A stretch of DNA of 64,000 nt from the NCBI RefSeq assembly GCF_036746095.1, contig NZ_DAIOEU010000005.1, positions 1 through 64,000 of the forward strand. Reading direction: 5' to 3'. Numbering within the stretch: the stretch's first letter is position 1; each line of letters begins with the position of its first letter. Both the position numbers and the translations under genes were made by a program. This document shows, piece after piece, positions 52,100 through 60,204 of this stretch. The stretch is from Dyella_B sp036746095. Lineage in GTDB: Bacteria; Pseudomonadota; Gammaproteobacteria; Xanthomonadales; Rhodanobacteraceae. The notes beneath the pieces are model-generated. The model had not been told where the DNA came from and made no database searches. It saw only the letters and a program-made list of their open reading frames with translations.

Positions 52100-52528
52100 A
52101 TGCACACCCAGGTGAGCCACGGCAGCACCATCATTCCCGCTCTGCGCTATCGCGATGCGCACGCCGCCATCGAATGGCTATGCAAGGCATTCGGCTTCGA
52201 AAAGCATGCGGTGTATGAGAACGAACACGGCCGCGTGATGCATGCGCAGCTGGTGTATGGCGGCGGCATGGTGATGCTGGGTGACGTCAACCCGGATGGT
52301 TTCGGCGAATACATGGCGCAGCCCGATGAGATCAACGGACGCGAAACGCAATGCGCGTGTGTGACAGTCAAGGATTGCAAAGCGCACTACGAGCGCGCCA
52401 AGGCGGCGGGTGCGGAAATCATCGAGGAGTATGCGGAGAAGGACTATGGCGGCGCGGGTTATGCGTGCCGCGATCCGCAGGGGCATTTGTGGTGGTTCGG
52501 AAGCTATGACCCGTGGCAGGCCGCCTAA
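52100..52528 (+). CDS. VOC/glyoxalase-like protein (PhnB-type)
   Basis: A 142-residue vicinal-oxygen-chelate fold protein. 'IIPALRYRDAHAAIEWLCKAFGFEKH' is the first beta-alpha-beta module, 'HAQLVYGGGMVMLGD' the metal-side strand, and 'DYGGAGYACRDPQGHLWWFGSY' the last module. It is probably a ring-cleavage, resistance or isomerase-type enzyme of unknown substrate. A perfect hairpin follows the stop. Confidence 0.88.
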   Translation: MHTQVSHGSTIIPALRYRDAHAAIEWLCKAFGFEKHAVYENEHGRVMHAQLVYGGGMVMLGDVNPDGFGEYMAQPDEINGRETQCACVTVKDCKAHYERAKAAGAEIIEEYAEKDYGGAGYACRDPQGHLWWFGSYDPWQAA

Positions 52529-52551
52529 GCTTTCAGCCTACGAACTTCATG

Positions 52552-52583
52552 TTCGTCGCCCCGGCGAAAGCCGGGGCGACGAA
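52552..52583. terminator. Perfect 14-bp hairpin between convergent genes
   Basis: TTCGTCGCCCCGGC, loop GAAA, GCCGGGGCGACGAA. It belongs to the interspersed hairpin family and lies between the VOC gene and the convergent DUF3761-like gene, so it can serve as terminator for both. Confidence 0.65.
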
Positions 52584-52594
52584 TAAACATCACA

Positions 52595-53044
52595 TCACGA
52601 ACACTTCTCGTTCTTCGCCGCGTGATACCCGGCCGCCTGCGCATCCGCCGCGCTCATGTACTTGCCTTCCTTGGTCTTGCCGTACCACTTGCTGCCTTGG
52701 CAGTGATAGGTCTTGGTCTTGGAACCGGTGTTCACCCACACCTGGCCCGCGCCGCCACCGGCGGCCGGCGCAGCGGCCGGTTCCGGCATCGCTTTGGACT
52801 TGGAAGCGGTGGCAGGTGCAGCGGCCGGCGCGCTGGAGGCGGCGGTGTTGCCGGCGGTACCGCTGGCCGACTTGTCGATGCCCTTATGGCCATGGCAGGC
52901 ACCCTTGGTGGTGCTTACCGTCTGCGTGGTGCCGTCTTTGCAGTGCACGGTCATGCTGCCCGCGGCGGCGGGAGCTTCTTGTGCGAAAACCGGAGCCGCC
53001 ATCAATGCGGCGGCCAGTACTGCGATCAATCCGAACGATTTCAT
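52595..53044 (-). CDS. Secreted DUF3761-like protein
   Basis: 149 residues: signal MKSFGLIAVLAAALMAAPVFA; a short 'VHCKDGTTQTVSTTKGACHGHKGI' segment of the DUF3761 type with paired cysteines; an Ala/Pro/Ser-rich linker; and a C-terminal 'YHCQGSKWYGKTKEGKYMSAADAQAAGYH', which resembles the small Cys/Trp modules appended to periplasmic proteins. Start ATG 53044 follows GGAGGG. Function unknown; likely periplasmic. Confidence 0.75.
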   Translation of the reverse strand: MKSFGLIAVLAAALMAAPVFAQEAPAAAGSMTVHCKDGTTQTVSTTKGACHGHKGIDKSASGTAGNTAASSAPAAAPATASKSKAMPEPAAAPAAGGGAGQVWVNTGSKTKTYHCQGSKWYGKTKEGKYMSAADAQAAGYHAAKNEKCS

Positions 53045-53220
53045 GTGAGTCCCTCCAGCGTTTTGAGTTGCCGAAACAGGAAGCACCGTCCGTGATGAAC
53101 GGGGTTCCCCTATGTGACGTCCCTCTTTCAGGACGACACCCCTAAGCGCCAATCACCGACAGCGCCCGCGGCGGCAACTATGCCTGAAAACAAGTCACCC
53201 AACATGACAGCCCGTTCGCG

Positions 53221-54852
53221 CTAACGGCCCTGGTTTACCTTCAGTTTCGACTCGGCCTGTGGCCTCGCCACCGCATACATCTGCCAGCTGATGTCCTTGA
53301 ACAAGCCGAAGCGATCATTGCCCACCTTGTACAAGTCGAAATGCGTGCGGTCCGGGATGAAGCGAATGTCGGAGTGCGCACCGAGGCCGTCCAGCACCGC
53401 CTTCAATCGATGCGCCGCGCCATCCAGGTAGAACGTATCGGCAGTGCCCACGTAGAGATGGATCTTGCCGTCCAGATCGGGCTTCAACTCCGGCCAATGG
53501 GTCTGCAGGCGATAGGCGATGTCGTAGTGGTCGTGCCAGTAGGCCACCACTTGCGGATCGACGTCGCCGGTGTCGCGGTTGAACATCTGCTCGGGCCGGC
53601 CGTCCTTGCCGCGCGGCGAGAACACCCATTCGAACGAGGCCAGCTGTCCGCCGTACGGTCCCAACACGCGCTCCATCTTCGCGAACTGCTCGAACGTGCC
53701 GATCACCTTGCCCTTGTCGCGCACCAGCGGCCACGGCGTGCCATCCGGCTTGCGGTAGACATTGGCATTGGGCGCATAGAGGTCCGGCCCGGTGAAGTCA
53801 TGGAAGTCGCTGGGATCGGGCGACGTGGACCAGGTGCCACCGAAGATCTTCGGATAGCGCGTCTGCAACCACAACGTGGCCCAGCCGCCCGACGAATGGC
53901 CATTGAGGAAGCGTCCATTGACGTCCGCATCCATGCGGTACTTCGATTCCAGATACGGAATCAGCTCGGTGGTCAGCGCCTGCCCCCACGGACCGTTGTT
54001 CACCGAGTCGGCGAACTCGTGCGTGCCGGTGGCACTGGATTCATCCAGGAATACCCAGATCATCGGCGGCATCTGGCCGCTGGCCATGCCGGCCTGCACG
54101 TAAGCCATCGGGCGCAGCAGGCGATCCTTGTTGCCGGTGAAGCCGTGGGTGAAATACACGGTGGGATAACGCGTGCTGGAAGACGCGTCATAGCCCGGCG
54201 GCAGCAACACATAGCCGTACATATGGATGTCGCGCCCCCAGAACTGGGTCAACGCGGGGCTTACGAAATCGATCGGCTGCGCTTGCTGATGCACGGCCTT
54301 CGCGGCGTCTCGCAAGTTGGCCGGCATCGAATCGGAAATAGCCCACGGATCGTGGGCCGGCACGGCGGCATCCAGCTTGAGGGTCGGAACGTCGTCAGCC
54401 GGCAGGTGCACGGTTGCCACGCCGCTGGTCAGGTCACCGGCATCGCGGCCGAGATAGTTGTAGTTGTGATGCACGTCCAGCACGGCCTGGACCAGGTAGT
54501 CGCCTGCGGGGAGTTTTGACCATGCAGCCGGATAGGCGCGCATGTCGGCATCGACGTCGATGGTCTGGCCGGGAACGAGCCGGTCGACTTCCTGTGCGGC
54601 GATGGCCACTTGCTCCGGAAAGAACGGGTTGGCGTCGATTTCCGTCACCTTGCCGTCTTTCGCGCCGGCCTTGGCGGCGTTGGCTTGTTCGGCGAACAGC
54701 AGCAGGCGGCCGGAGACGGGCTGTGTTTGGTTGCTGGCGAGTTGGATGTGGAAGAAGCGGTGAGTGGAGGCCGTTTGTGTGGTGGGCTGGGTGCAGGCCG
54801 TGAGAAGGCCGAGGCTTAGTAGTGCGCTGAGAGCAAATAAGCGTGAACGCAT
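53221..54852 (-). CDS. Exported esterase (Fes/esterase-D-like), lipoprotein
   Basis: A 543-residue protein: signal with lipobox LLTAC, a ~200-residue N-terminal beta domain, then an alpha/beta-hydrolase of the putative-esterase (enterochelin esterase/esterase D) type. 'YGYVLLPPGYDASSSTRYPTVYFTHGF' opens the fold, and nucleophile S320 sits in 'NGHSSGGW'. His and Asp candidates are in the last 100 residues ('YVGTADTFYLD', 'IPDRTHFDLY'). It probably hydrolyses an ester outside the cytoplasm; substrate unknown. It precedes a run of other exported hydrolases. Confidence 0.85.
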   Translation of the reverse strand: MRSRLFALSALLSLGLLTACTQPTTQTASTHRFFHIQLASNQTQPVSGRLLLFAEQANAAKAGAKDGKVTEIDANPFFPEQVAIAAQEVDRLVPGQTIDVDADMRAYPAAWSKLPAGDYLVQAVLDVHHNYNYLGRDAGDLTSGVATVHLPADDVPTLKLDAAVPAHDPWAISDSMPANLRDAAKAVHQQAQPIDFVSPALTQFWGRDIHMYGYVLLPPGYDASSSTRYPTVYFTHGFTGNKDRLLRPMAYVQAGMASGQMPPMIWVFLDESSATGTHEFADSVNNGPWGQALTTELIPYLESKYRMDADVNGRFLNGHSSGGWATLWLQTRYPKIFGGTWSTSPDPSDFHDFTGPDLYAPNANVYRKPDGTPWPLVRDKGKVIGTFEQFAKMERVLGPYGGQLASFEWVFSPRGKDGRPEQMFNRDTGDVDPQVVAYWHDHYDIAYRLQTHWPELKPDLDGKIHLYVGTADTFYLDGAAHRLKAVLDGLGAHSDIRFIPDRTHFDLYKVGNDRFGLFKDISWQMYAVARPQAESKLKVNQGR

Positions 54853-54905
54853 GTGTTTTTTCCCAAATGAACGAACCGGCTTTTGTCTGGCCGCCTGCTA
54901 CCCAG

Positions 54906-54937
54906 GCCGTCATTCCCGCGAAAGCGGGAATGACGGC
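54906..54937. repeat. Compact GTCATTCC hairpin
   Basis: GCCGTCATTCCCGC, loop GAAA, GCGGGAATGACGGC, a perfect 14-bp stem. It sits between the serine hydrolase stop and the esterase start (both minus strand). Confidence 0.85.
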
Positions 54938-54958
54938 ACGGAGGGGTCGAAATTTCCG

Positions 54959-56617
54959 TCAATCCGCCTTCACGGGCGTCAAGCGCAAATCCTGAAAATC
55001 AAAACTGAAATCCGTCAGCGGCGAAATCGGTTCCATGCGCACTTCACGCACATGACCATCCACGTCGAGCGCAAAGTTCACGAAGGCATCCGCATTCAAG
55101 GCGCGATCATCCCAGCGCACGATAAACGTATCGTGCTGCCACGGCGTCATCGTGCCCGCCAGCTGTTTCGTCTTGCTGAAACGCAGGCGCAGCTTGCCGC
55201 CTTCGTTGCTGATGACGATGTCGCCATACCATGGATCGCGATACGTGCCGGCATAGCCGGCCAGCGGCAGCGATGGCTTGCTCCTGGCATCGCGCGCGGC
55301 TTCGTGCTTCTTCCAGCTTTCATCCGCGTTGCCCTGCGCGTGCTTTACCGCCTTGTCGTACACCGCCACCCAATCGGTCTTGTTGCCTTGATTGAGATAG
55401 GCATCCAGCACGCGATAAGTGACCGCATTGAACGCCGCGCCCGATTCCTGGTTGGTCAACACCACCACACCCAGCTTCAAGCCGGGCACCAAGGTGACCC
55501 GCGATACCATGCCCGGCCAGCCGCCGGTATGCCAGACGAGTTTCTGGCCGTGGTAATCGCTCAAGAACCAACCTTCGCCATAGCCGGAGAAATTCGGCAT
55601 CAAGGGTTTCAATTCGGGGATCGGCGGCTCCCGCACCGGAATCGGCGTAAGCATCGTCCACATCTGGTTTTGGCTGTCCTGCGAGAACAGATGCCGTGGT
55701 TTGCCATCGCCGCCGACACCGGGAAGCTCGCCGCCGTTGAGCTGAACGTTCATCCACTTTGCCATGTCGTGCACGCTGGCGTAGATACCGCCGGCGCCTG
55801 GATTATTCGTCCACGCCATCGGCGGCACCGGCTTGAGATCCTTGAAGTTGTACAACGCGTGGCCAGTGGCGACGTCCATGCCGGGTTTCAAATACGTCAT
55901 GTCGACCAGCGATTCGTCCATGCCGACCGCCTTGAAGATATGGTCGCGAATGAAATCGGCATAGCTTTGGCCGGAGACGTTTTCGATCACCAGCGTAGCG
56001 ACGGCGAACAGGATGTTGTCGTACGCATAGTGGCTGCGGAAACCGTTGGCGATCGGCACCTTGGCCAAGTGCTGCACCACGTCCTTGGTGCTGTAGCTGG
56101 TCGGCGGCCAGTACAGCAGGTCGCCTGCGCCAAGGCTCAAGCCGCTGCGGTGCGCCAGCAGATCACGCACGCGCATATCGTGCGTCACGTACGGATCGGA
56201 CATCTGGAACCATGGCAAGTAGTCCGTTACGCGCCCGTCCATGTCCAGCTTCTTCTGCTCGGCCAGCATTTGCAGTGCCGCGGCGGTGAACGCCTTGGTG
56301 TTGGAGGCGATGGCGAACAGCGTATGCGCATCCACCTTGTCCGGCTTGCCGGCTTCGCGCAGCCCGTAGCCTTGTTCCAGCACGACCTTGCCGTCCTTGA
56401 CGATCGCCACGGCGATGCCAGGCACGTTGAAGGTCTTGCGCGCGTTGTCCACATAGGCGCCGAAATCCTGCAGCATCGGCGGCAAGGTGGCTTGTGCATC
56501 CTGCTGCGTGGCGCTGGTTGCCGGCGCAGGCGGCGTTTCCCATGCTTGCGCGGAGGCGGCGAAAGCCAGCAAGGCGCAGCAACCGGTAACGCGCAAGGAC
56601 AGAGGCGGAAAAGGCAT
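54959..56617 (-). CDS. Secreted class-C beta-lactamase-fold serine hydrolase
   Basis: A 552-residue exported enzyme with signal 'LSLRVTGCCALLAFAASAQA'. The S-x-x-K nucleophile is S105-N-T-K108, the Tyr motif is Y199-D-N201, and the third motif is 'HTGG' ('VWHTGGWPGM'). An extra C-terminal DUF3471-type beta domain follows ('AGYAGTYRDPWYGDI'). Members are D-aminopeptidases, esterases or PBP4-like carboxypeptidases rather than true antibiotic-resistance enzymes. GGGGAG precedes the ATG. Confidence 0.88.
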   Translation of the reverse strand: MPFPPLSLRVTGCCALLAFAASAQAWETPPAPATSATQQDAQATLPPMLQDFGAYVDNARKTFNVPGIAVAIVKDGKVVLEQGYGLREAGKPDKVDAHTLFAIASNTKAFTAAALQMLAEQKKLDMDGRVTDYLPWFQMSDPYVTHDMRVRDLLAHRSGLSLGAGDLLYWPPTSYSTKDVVQHLAKVPIANGFRSHYAYDNILFAVATLVIENVSGQSYADFIRDHIFKAVGMDESLVDMTYLKPGMDVATGHALYNFKDLKPVPPMAWTNNPGAGGIYASVHDMAKWMNVQLNGGELPGVGGDGKPRHLFSQDSQNQMWTMLTPIPVREPPIPELKPLMPNFSGYGEGWFLSDYHGQKLVWHTGGWPGMVSRVTLVPGLKLGVVVLTNQESGAAFNAVTYRVLDAYLNQGNKTDWVAVYDKAVKHAQGNADESWKKHEAARDARSKPSLPLAGYAGTYRDPWYGDIVISNEGGKLRLRFSKTKQLAGTMTPWQHDTFIVRWDDRALNADAFVNFALDVDGHVREVRMEPISPLTDFSFDFQDLRLTPVKAD

Positions 56618-56734
56618 GGAGGCTCCCCAGACGACAAAGGTCGCAGTCTACCCTGCCGGCAGTGCTTCGCACGCTGCGCCGGAAGTCATCCTTTGCTGCG
56701 AATGGCTTTGGCTTGCCATGGAAGGCAATTCCTT

Positions 56735-56829
56735 CTCACGGCCGTCATTCCCGCGAAAGCGGGAATCCATTTTCATGGGAGCATCAGAGCAAGATGGATT
56801 CCCGCTCTCGCGGGGATGACGGCCGTGAG
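56735..56829. repeat. GTCATTCC hairpin repeat, core A inverted
   Basis: CTCACGGCCGTCATTCCCGCG and CGCGGGGATGACGGCCGTGAG arms enclose CATTTTCATGGGAGCATCAGAGCAAGATGG, the reverse complement of the core in the 30,251 copy. Confidence 0.9.
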
Positions 56830-56860
56830 GTAAGACACGTACTTTGTGTCGCAAATCAAC

Positions 56861-57844
56861 TCACCGCGCGTGATGCGCATCCAGCCACGGCGCCAGCGAC
56901 ACCTGCCAGATGTTGTTGCTGCCATTGTCCCAACTCTCCATCCGCGCCAGCGCCGCCTTGGCCTGTTCCTGGCTTAATGGAAAACCCAGCTCCGTTTGCC
57001 GGTCACTCGTGTAATAAAGTGTGCGCCGGTCCGGCCCGATATGCGCGCCCCACTGGCTCCACTTGCCCGGTTTGCCGTTGATGGCCTCGCCCAGATCGAT
57101 CGGCGCACCCCAATGATCGCCTTGGCGGAAGGCAATGTAGAAATCGCCCATGTCACCGGCCTTGGCACCCTTGCTCAGGTTGAACACCATGAAGGATTGA
57201 TCGGGTGCAATTGCCGGATCATGTGTGGACGACGAAGGATCGCCCACCGCCACCAACGCAGCAGGTTGATACGCACCCTGCGCGAACGACGAGCTGTAGA
57301 TATGCATCACGCCCTGCTGGTCCGGGTGAATGAAATACAGGCTGCCATCCGCAGCGATGCTCGGCGCATACGTGCGATCGCTGGCGTTGACCGCATCGGG
57401 CAAATGCACCGGCGTGCCCCAGCCATTGCCTTGGCGGTCCACGCGCCACAAATTTCCGCCACGCCCTGGATAGACCTTGCCGTTCACCCTCACCGACAAC
57501 GCCTCGGCCCCCGGCTTTACCGGCCGGTTGGAGACGAACACCAGGTACGAGCCATCCGGCGACATGGCCGGATCGTGATCGAGCCATTGCCCCGAAAAGG
57601 GTGCGATCGCCGGCTTGGACCACACGCCATGCTCGCGTTGCGAGACCAGGATCATCGAACCGACGTCGAAATACACCGTGTTGCCATCCGGCGTAAACGC
57701 AGGACACGCTTCGCCGGCCGGCCCCGAAATCACGCCGGGCGCGAACACTTCAGGTTGCGCCTTCGAAGCATCCGTGGCGAACAACGACGACACTGCACCA
57801 AACATGCCGATTGCGATCATCCACCTCAAAGGCTTGCCGATCAT
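56861..57844 (-). CDS. Secreted PD40/TolB-like beta-propeller protein
   Basis: A 327-residue exported protein. Signal MIGKPLRWMIAIGMFGAVSSLFA, then propeller blades marked by 'ACPAFTPDGNTVYFD', 'DHDPAMSPDGSYLVFVS', 'YAPSIAADGSLYFI', 'HDPAIAPDQSFMVFN' and 'GAHIGPDRRTLYYTS'. PD40 proteins bind ligands or proteins in the periplasm. It diverges from the barnase gene with 138 bp between them. Confidence 0.82.
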   Translation of the reverse strand: MIGKPLRWMIAIGMFGAVSSLFATDASKAQPEVFAPGVISGPAGEACPAFTPDGNTVYFDVGSMILVSQREHGVWSKPAIAPFSGQWLDHDPAMSPDGSYLVFVSNRPVKPGAEALSVRVNGKVYPGRGGNLWRVDRQGNGWGTPVHLPDAVNASDRTYAPSIAADGSLYFIHPDQQGVMHIYSSSFAQGAYQPAALVAVGDPSSSTHDPAIAPDQSFMVFNLSKGAKAGDMGDFYIAFRQGDHWGAPIDLGEAINGKPGKWSQWGAHIGPDRRTLYYTSDRQTELGFPLSQEQAKAALARMESWDNGSNNIWQVSLAPWLDAHHAR

Positions 57845-57982
57845 TGCCGTAGTTTCCTGTGGTTGGGTAGGCGTTATATAGGCTTCGGCACGCGCCGCCG
57901 CATGTCCTTAAAGTCATTCCACCCGCAGGCATGCGGGCGCGCAACGCACTACACTGCGCAGATCGCCAACAAGGAATCCGCG

Positions 57983-58420
57983 GTGTCTTTGTCTCGCTTC
58001 ATCCCCCTGGTGCTGCTCGCCGCGTTGATCGGTGCGCTGGTGTTCTGGAACCGGCATGCCGCACCGCCGGCCAGCATGGAGTCGCACGGCAACGTCACGT
58101 TGCCGGCCGTGGGGCACGACAACTGCCCGGCTGCACACACCAACCTGCCGGCCTTCATGCCGCCGGAAGCCTGCGTAACGCTGACGGCGATCCTGCAAGG
58201 CGGTCCGTTTCCCTATGGCCAGGATGGCGTCGTCTTCGGCAACTACGAAGGCTTGCTGCCGCAACAGCCGCGCGGCTACTACCACGAATACACGGTAGCC
58301 ACGCCCGGCGCGCGCGACCGTGGTGCGCGCCGCATCATCACCGGCGGCACGCCACCCACGCTGTTCTATTACACCGACGATCACTACCGCAGCTTCAAGC
58401 CGTTCCAGGTGAACCGATGA
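57983..58420 (+). CDS. Secreted barnase-type ribonuclease
   Basis: A 145-residue exported RNase of the N1/T1/barnase superfamily. It starts with GTG 57983 after AAGGA and has a signal anchor ('SRFIPLVLLAALIGALVFW'). The active site is visible: E102 ('YYHEYTV'), the arginine cluster 'GARDRGARRI' (111-117) and H134 ('TDDHYRSF'). Two cysteines (C48, C64) may pair outside. It cleaves RNA with guanine preference in known members. Its stop overlaps the barstar start (ATGA). Confidence 0.9.
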   Translation: MSLSRFIPLVLLAALIGALVFWNRHAAPPASMESHGNVTLPAVGHDNCPAAHTNLPAFMPPEACVTLTAILQGGPFPYGQDGVVFGNYEGLLPQQPRGYYHEYTVATPGARDRGARRIITGGTPPTLFYYTDDHYRSFKPFQVNR

Positions 58421-58854
58421 GCGCGGAAGGCGCCCTGGACCTGACGCAGGCGAACGACGGCGGCGTGTATTTCGTCGACGCAGCCGACTTCGACGCCCTG
58501 GTTGCCGCGGCCGAACAAGGCCAGCTGTACGTATGCCGCGCCGATCTGGCCGGCTGTCATGACAAGGCCGAACTGCTGCGCCGCCTGGCCGCCACGCTCA
58601 ACGTGCCCAACGGCTTCGGCCAGAACTGGGATGCGCTGCTGGATACCCTGCGAGACCTTGAATGGTTGCATGGCGCCGGCCACGTGCTGCTGCTCGATCA
58701 CGCCAGCGATCTGCGCGAAGCGGTGCCGAAGGATTTCGATACCTTGCTGGCGATCCTGCACGAATCGGCCCGCTTCGCCATCGACCGGCACCGGCCGTTC
58801 TTCGCTTTTCTCAGCCTGCCCAAACACCCGATGGCCCTGCCCTCGCACCGATGA
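58417..58854 (+). CDS. Barstar-family ribonuclease inhibitor
   Basis: A 145-residue cytoplasmic inhibitor of the barstar family. A 50-residue N-terminal extension is followed by 'GQLYVCRADLAGCHDKAELLRRLAATLNVPNGFGQNWDALLDTLRDLEWL', whose 'FGxNWDAL' and Asp-rich helix are the barnase-binding face. It protects the producer from the upstream RNase before export. Coupled to both neighbours: ATGA overlap upstream, and its stop overlaps the S4 gene start. Confidence 0.9.
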   Translation: MSAEGALDLTQANDGGVYFVDAADFDALVAAAEQGQLYVCRADLAGCHDKAELLRRLAATLNVPNGFGQNWDALLDTLRDLEWLHGAGHVLLLDHASDLREAVPKDFDTLLAILHESARFAIDRHRPFFAFLSLPKHPMALPSHR

Positions 58855-59066
58855 TGCAACGTATCGATTTCGAACTTGACCGCGAATACGTGGAACTCAA
58901 CCAGCTGCTCAAGCTGGCAGGTTTGTGCGACAGCGGCGGGCAAGGCAAACAGATCGTCGCCAGCGGCGCGGTGTACGTGGATGGCGCGCAGGAGTTGCGC
59001 AAGACGTGCAAGATTCACGCGGGGCAAGTGGTGCGGATTGAGGATGTGGAAATACGCGTGGTGTAA
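58851..59066 (+). CDS. S4-domain RNA-binding protein (YbcJ family)
   Basis: A 71-residue protein that is a single S4 domain: 'YVELNQLLKLAGLCDSGGQGKQIVASGAVYVDGAQELRKTCKIHAGQVV', as in YbcJ. It binds structured RNA, probably ribosomal. It shares four bases with the barstar gene (ATGATG/TGA), making a three-gene operon of RNase, inhibitor and RNA-binding protein. Either of two consecutive ATGs (58851, 58854) could start it. Confidence 0.88.
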   Translation: MMQRIDFELDREYVELNQLLKLAGLCDSGGQGKQIVASGAVYVDGAQELRKTCKIHAGQVVRIEDVEIRVV

Positions 59067-59088
59067 CTCGACGCGCGACGCACATTGC

Positions 59089-59244
59089 TCCCTCTCCCCT
59101 CCGGGAGAGGGCTGGGGTGAGGGGCGAATCTCGCGGCGCAGTTAGTTTTGTGCGAGACCAAAAAAAGCAAACCCTCGCGCATGTCGATAAGTCTCCCGCA
59201 AGCCCAGCCCCTCACCCTAACCCTCTCCCCGGAGGGGAGAGGGG
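59089..59244 (+). repeat. ~150-bp CCCTCTCC-ended repeat, copy 2
   Basis: CTCCCTCTCCCCTCCGGG at the left and CCGGAGGGGAGAGGGG at the right are complementary ends. The interior matches the inverted copy at 20,407-20,550. It occupies most of the gap between the S4 and msrA genes. Confidence 0.85.
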
Positions 59245-59317
59245 ATGGTTTACGGCACGACGTAACTTCGTGGCACTCATTGGCGAATAGCAAAGCAGGT
59301 CCCCACGGAGCCACGCC

Positions 59318-60001
59318 ATGCAAACCCGTCGTTTCGCCGCCTTGTTCTCCTTGCTCAGCCTGACCGCCTGCACCGCCGCGGCCAGCAATGCGCCCTTTCC
59401 CAACCCTGCCAGCGACGAACCCAAAGCCACCACGCATGGCACCGAAACCGCGGTGCTCGCGGGCGGCTGTTTCTGGGGCATGCAATCGGTGTTCGAACAT
59501 GTGCGCGGCGTGCGCCAGGTATGGGCCGGCTACAGCGGCGGCGATGCCAGCACGGCCCAGTACGATGTCGTCAGCGAAGGCAATACCGGCCATGCGGAAT
59601 CGGTAAAGATTGCCTTCGATCCCGCCGTGATCAGCTACGGGCAACTGCTGAAGATCTACTTCGCCGTGGCGCACGATCCGACCACGCTCAACCGCCAGGG
59701 GCCGGATGCGGGCACGCAATACCGCTCGGAAATCTTCTACGCGAATGCGGAACAGAAGAACGTCGCGGAATCGTACATCAAGCAGATCAATGCAGCGAAA
59801 GTATTCGACGACAGCATCGTGACGCTGGTGCAGCCGCTGGCCGGTTTTTATCCCGCCGAGGATTACCACCAGGACTATGCGCGCAAGCATCCGCACAACG
59901 CATACATCCTGATCAACGATGCGCCGAAGGTGACGCATTTGAAGCAGCAGTTTCCGGAAATGTATCAGGATGAGCAGATGGTGGTGGATGTGCGGCTGTA
60001 A
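59318..60001 (+). CDS. msrA: Exported methionine sulfoxide reductase A, lipoprotein
   Basis: A 227-residue MsrA with catalytic C51 in 'GGCFWGMQSVFEHVRGV' and 'YSGG', 'GHAESVKIAFDP', 'DYHQDY' motifs. Unusually it begins with a lipoprotein signal ('FAALFSLLSLTAC', lipobox C18), so it repairs oxidised methionine in periplasmic or envelope proteins. No other cysteine follows C51, so recycling must use a one-cysteine mechanism or a partner. Good GGAG before the ATG. Confidence 0.92.
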   Translation: MQTRRFAALFSLLSLTACTAAASNAPFPNPASDEPKATTHGTETAVLAGGCFWGMQSVFEHVRGVRQVWAGYSGGDASTAQYDVVSEGNTGHAESVKIAFDPAVISYGQLLKIYFAVAHDPTTLNRQGPDAGTQYRSEIFYANAEQKNVAESYIKQINAAKVFDDSIVTLVQPLAGFYPAEDYHQDYARKHPHNAYILINDAPKVTHLKQQFPEMYQDEQMVVDVRL

Positions 60002-60037
60002 ATTTCAAACTCTTATGGATGTTTGTATTGCCTCATT

Positions 60038-60171
60038 GTCATTCCGGCGAAGGCCTTAAATATGCTGTGCGAAGCACACGATTTTTTATATCGAGTGCTG
60101 CGCACCACGTATTTGTACTGGATTGACCAGCTTCGCTGTTGTAAAGCGCCTCGGCCTTCGCCGGAATGACG
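60038..60171. repeat. GTCATTCC hairpin repeat with core B and an insertion
   Basis: GTCATTCCGGCGAAGGCC and GGCCTTCGCCGGAATGACG arms flank the core B sequence (TGCTGTGCGAAGCACACGATT, ATCGAGTGCTGCGCACCACGT). An extra ~30 bases (GATTGACCAGCTTCGCTG...) interrupt the right side. Confidence 0.85.
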
Positions 60172-60204
60172 ACCGGGCAAGCTCCAAACATCGTCAGGTA
60201 TTTT

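Noticed and set aside
54764..56833. 689-codon open frame on the plus strand
   Set aside because: Spans two antisense genes and two hairpin repeats; not a protein-like sequence.
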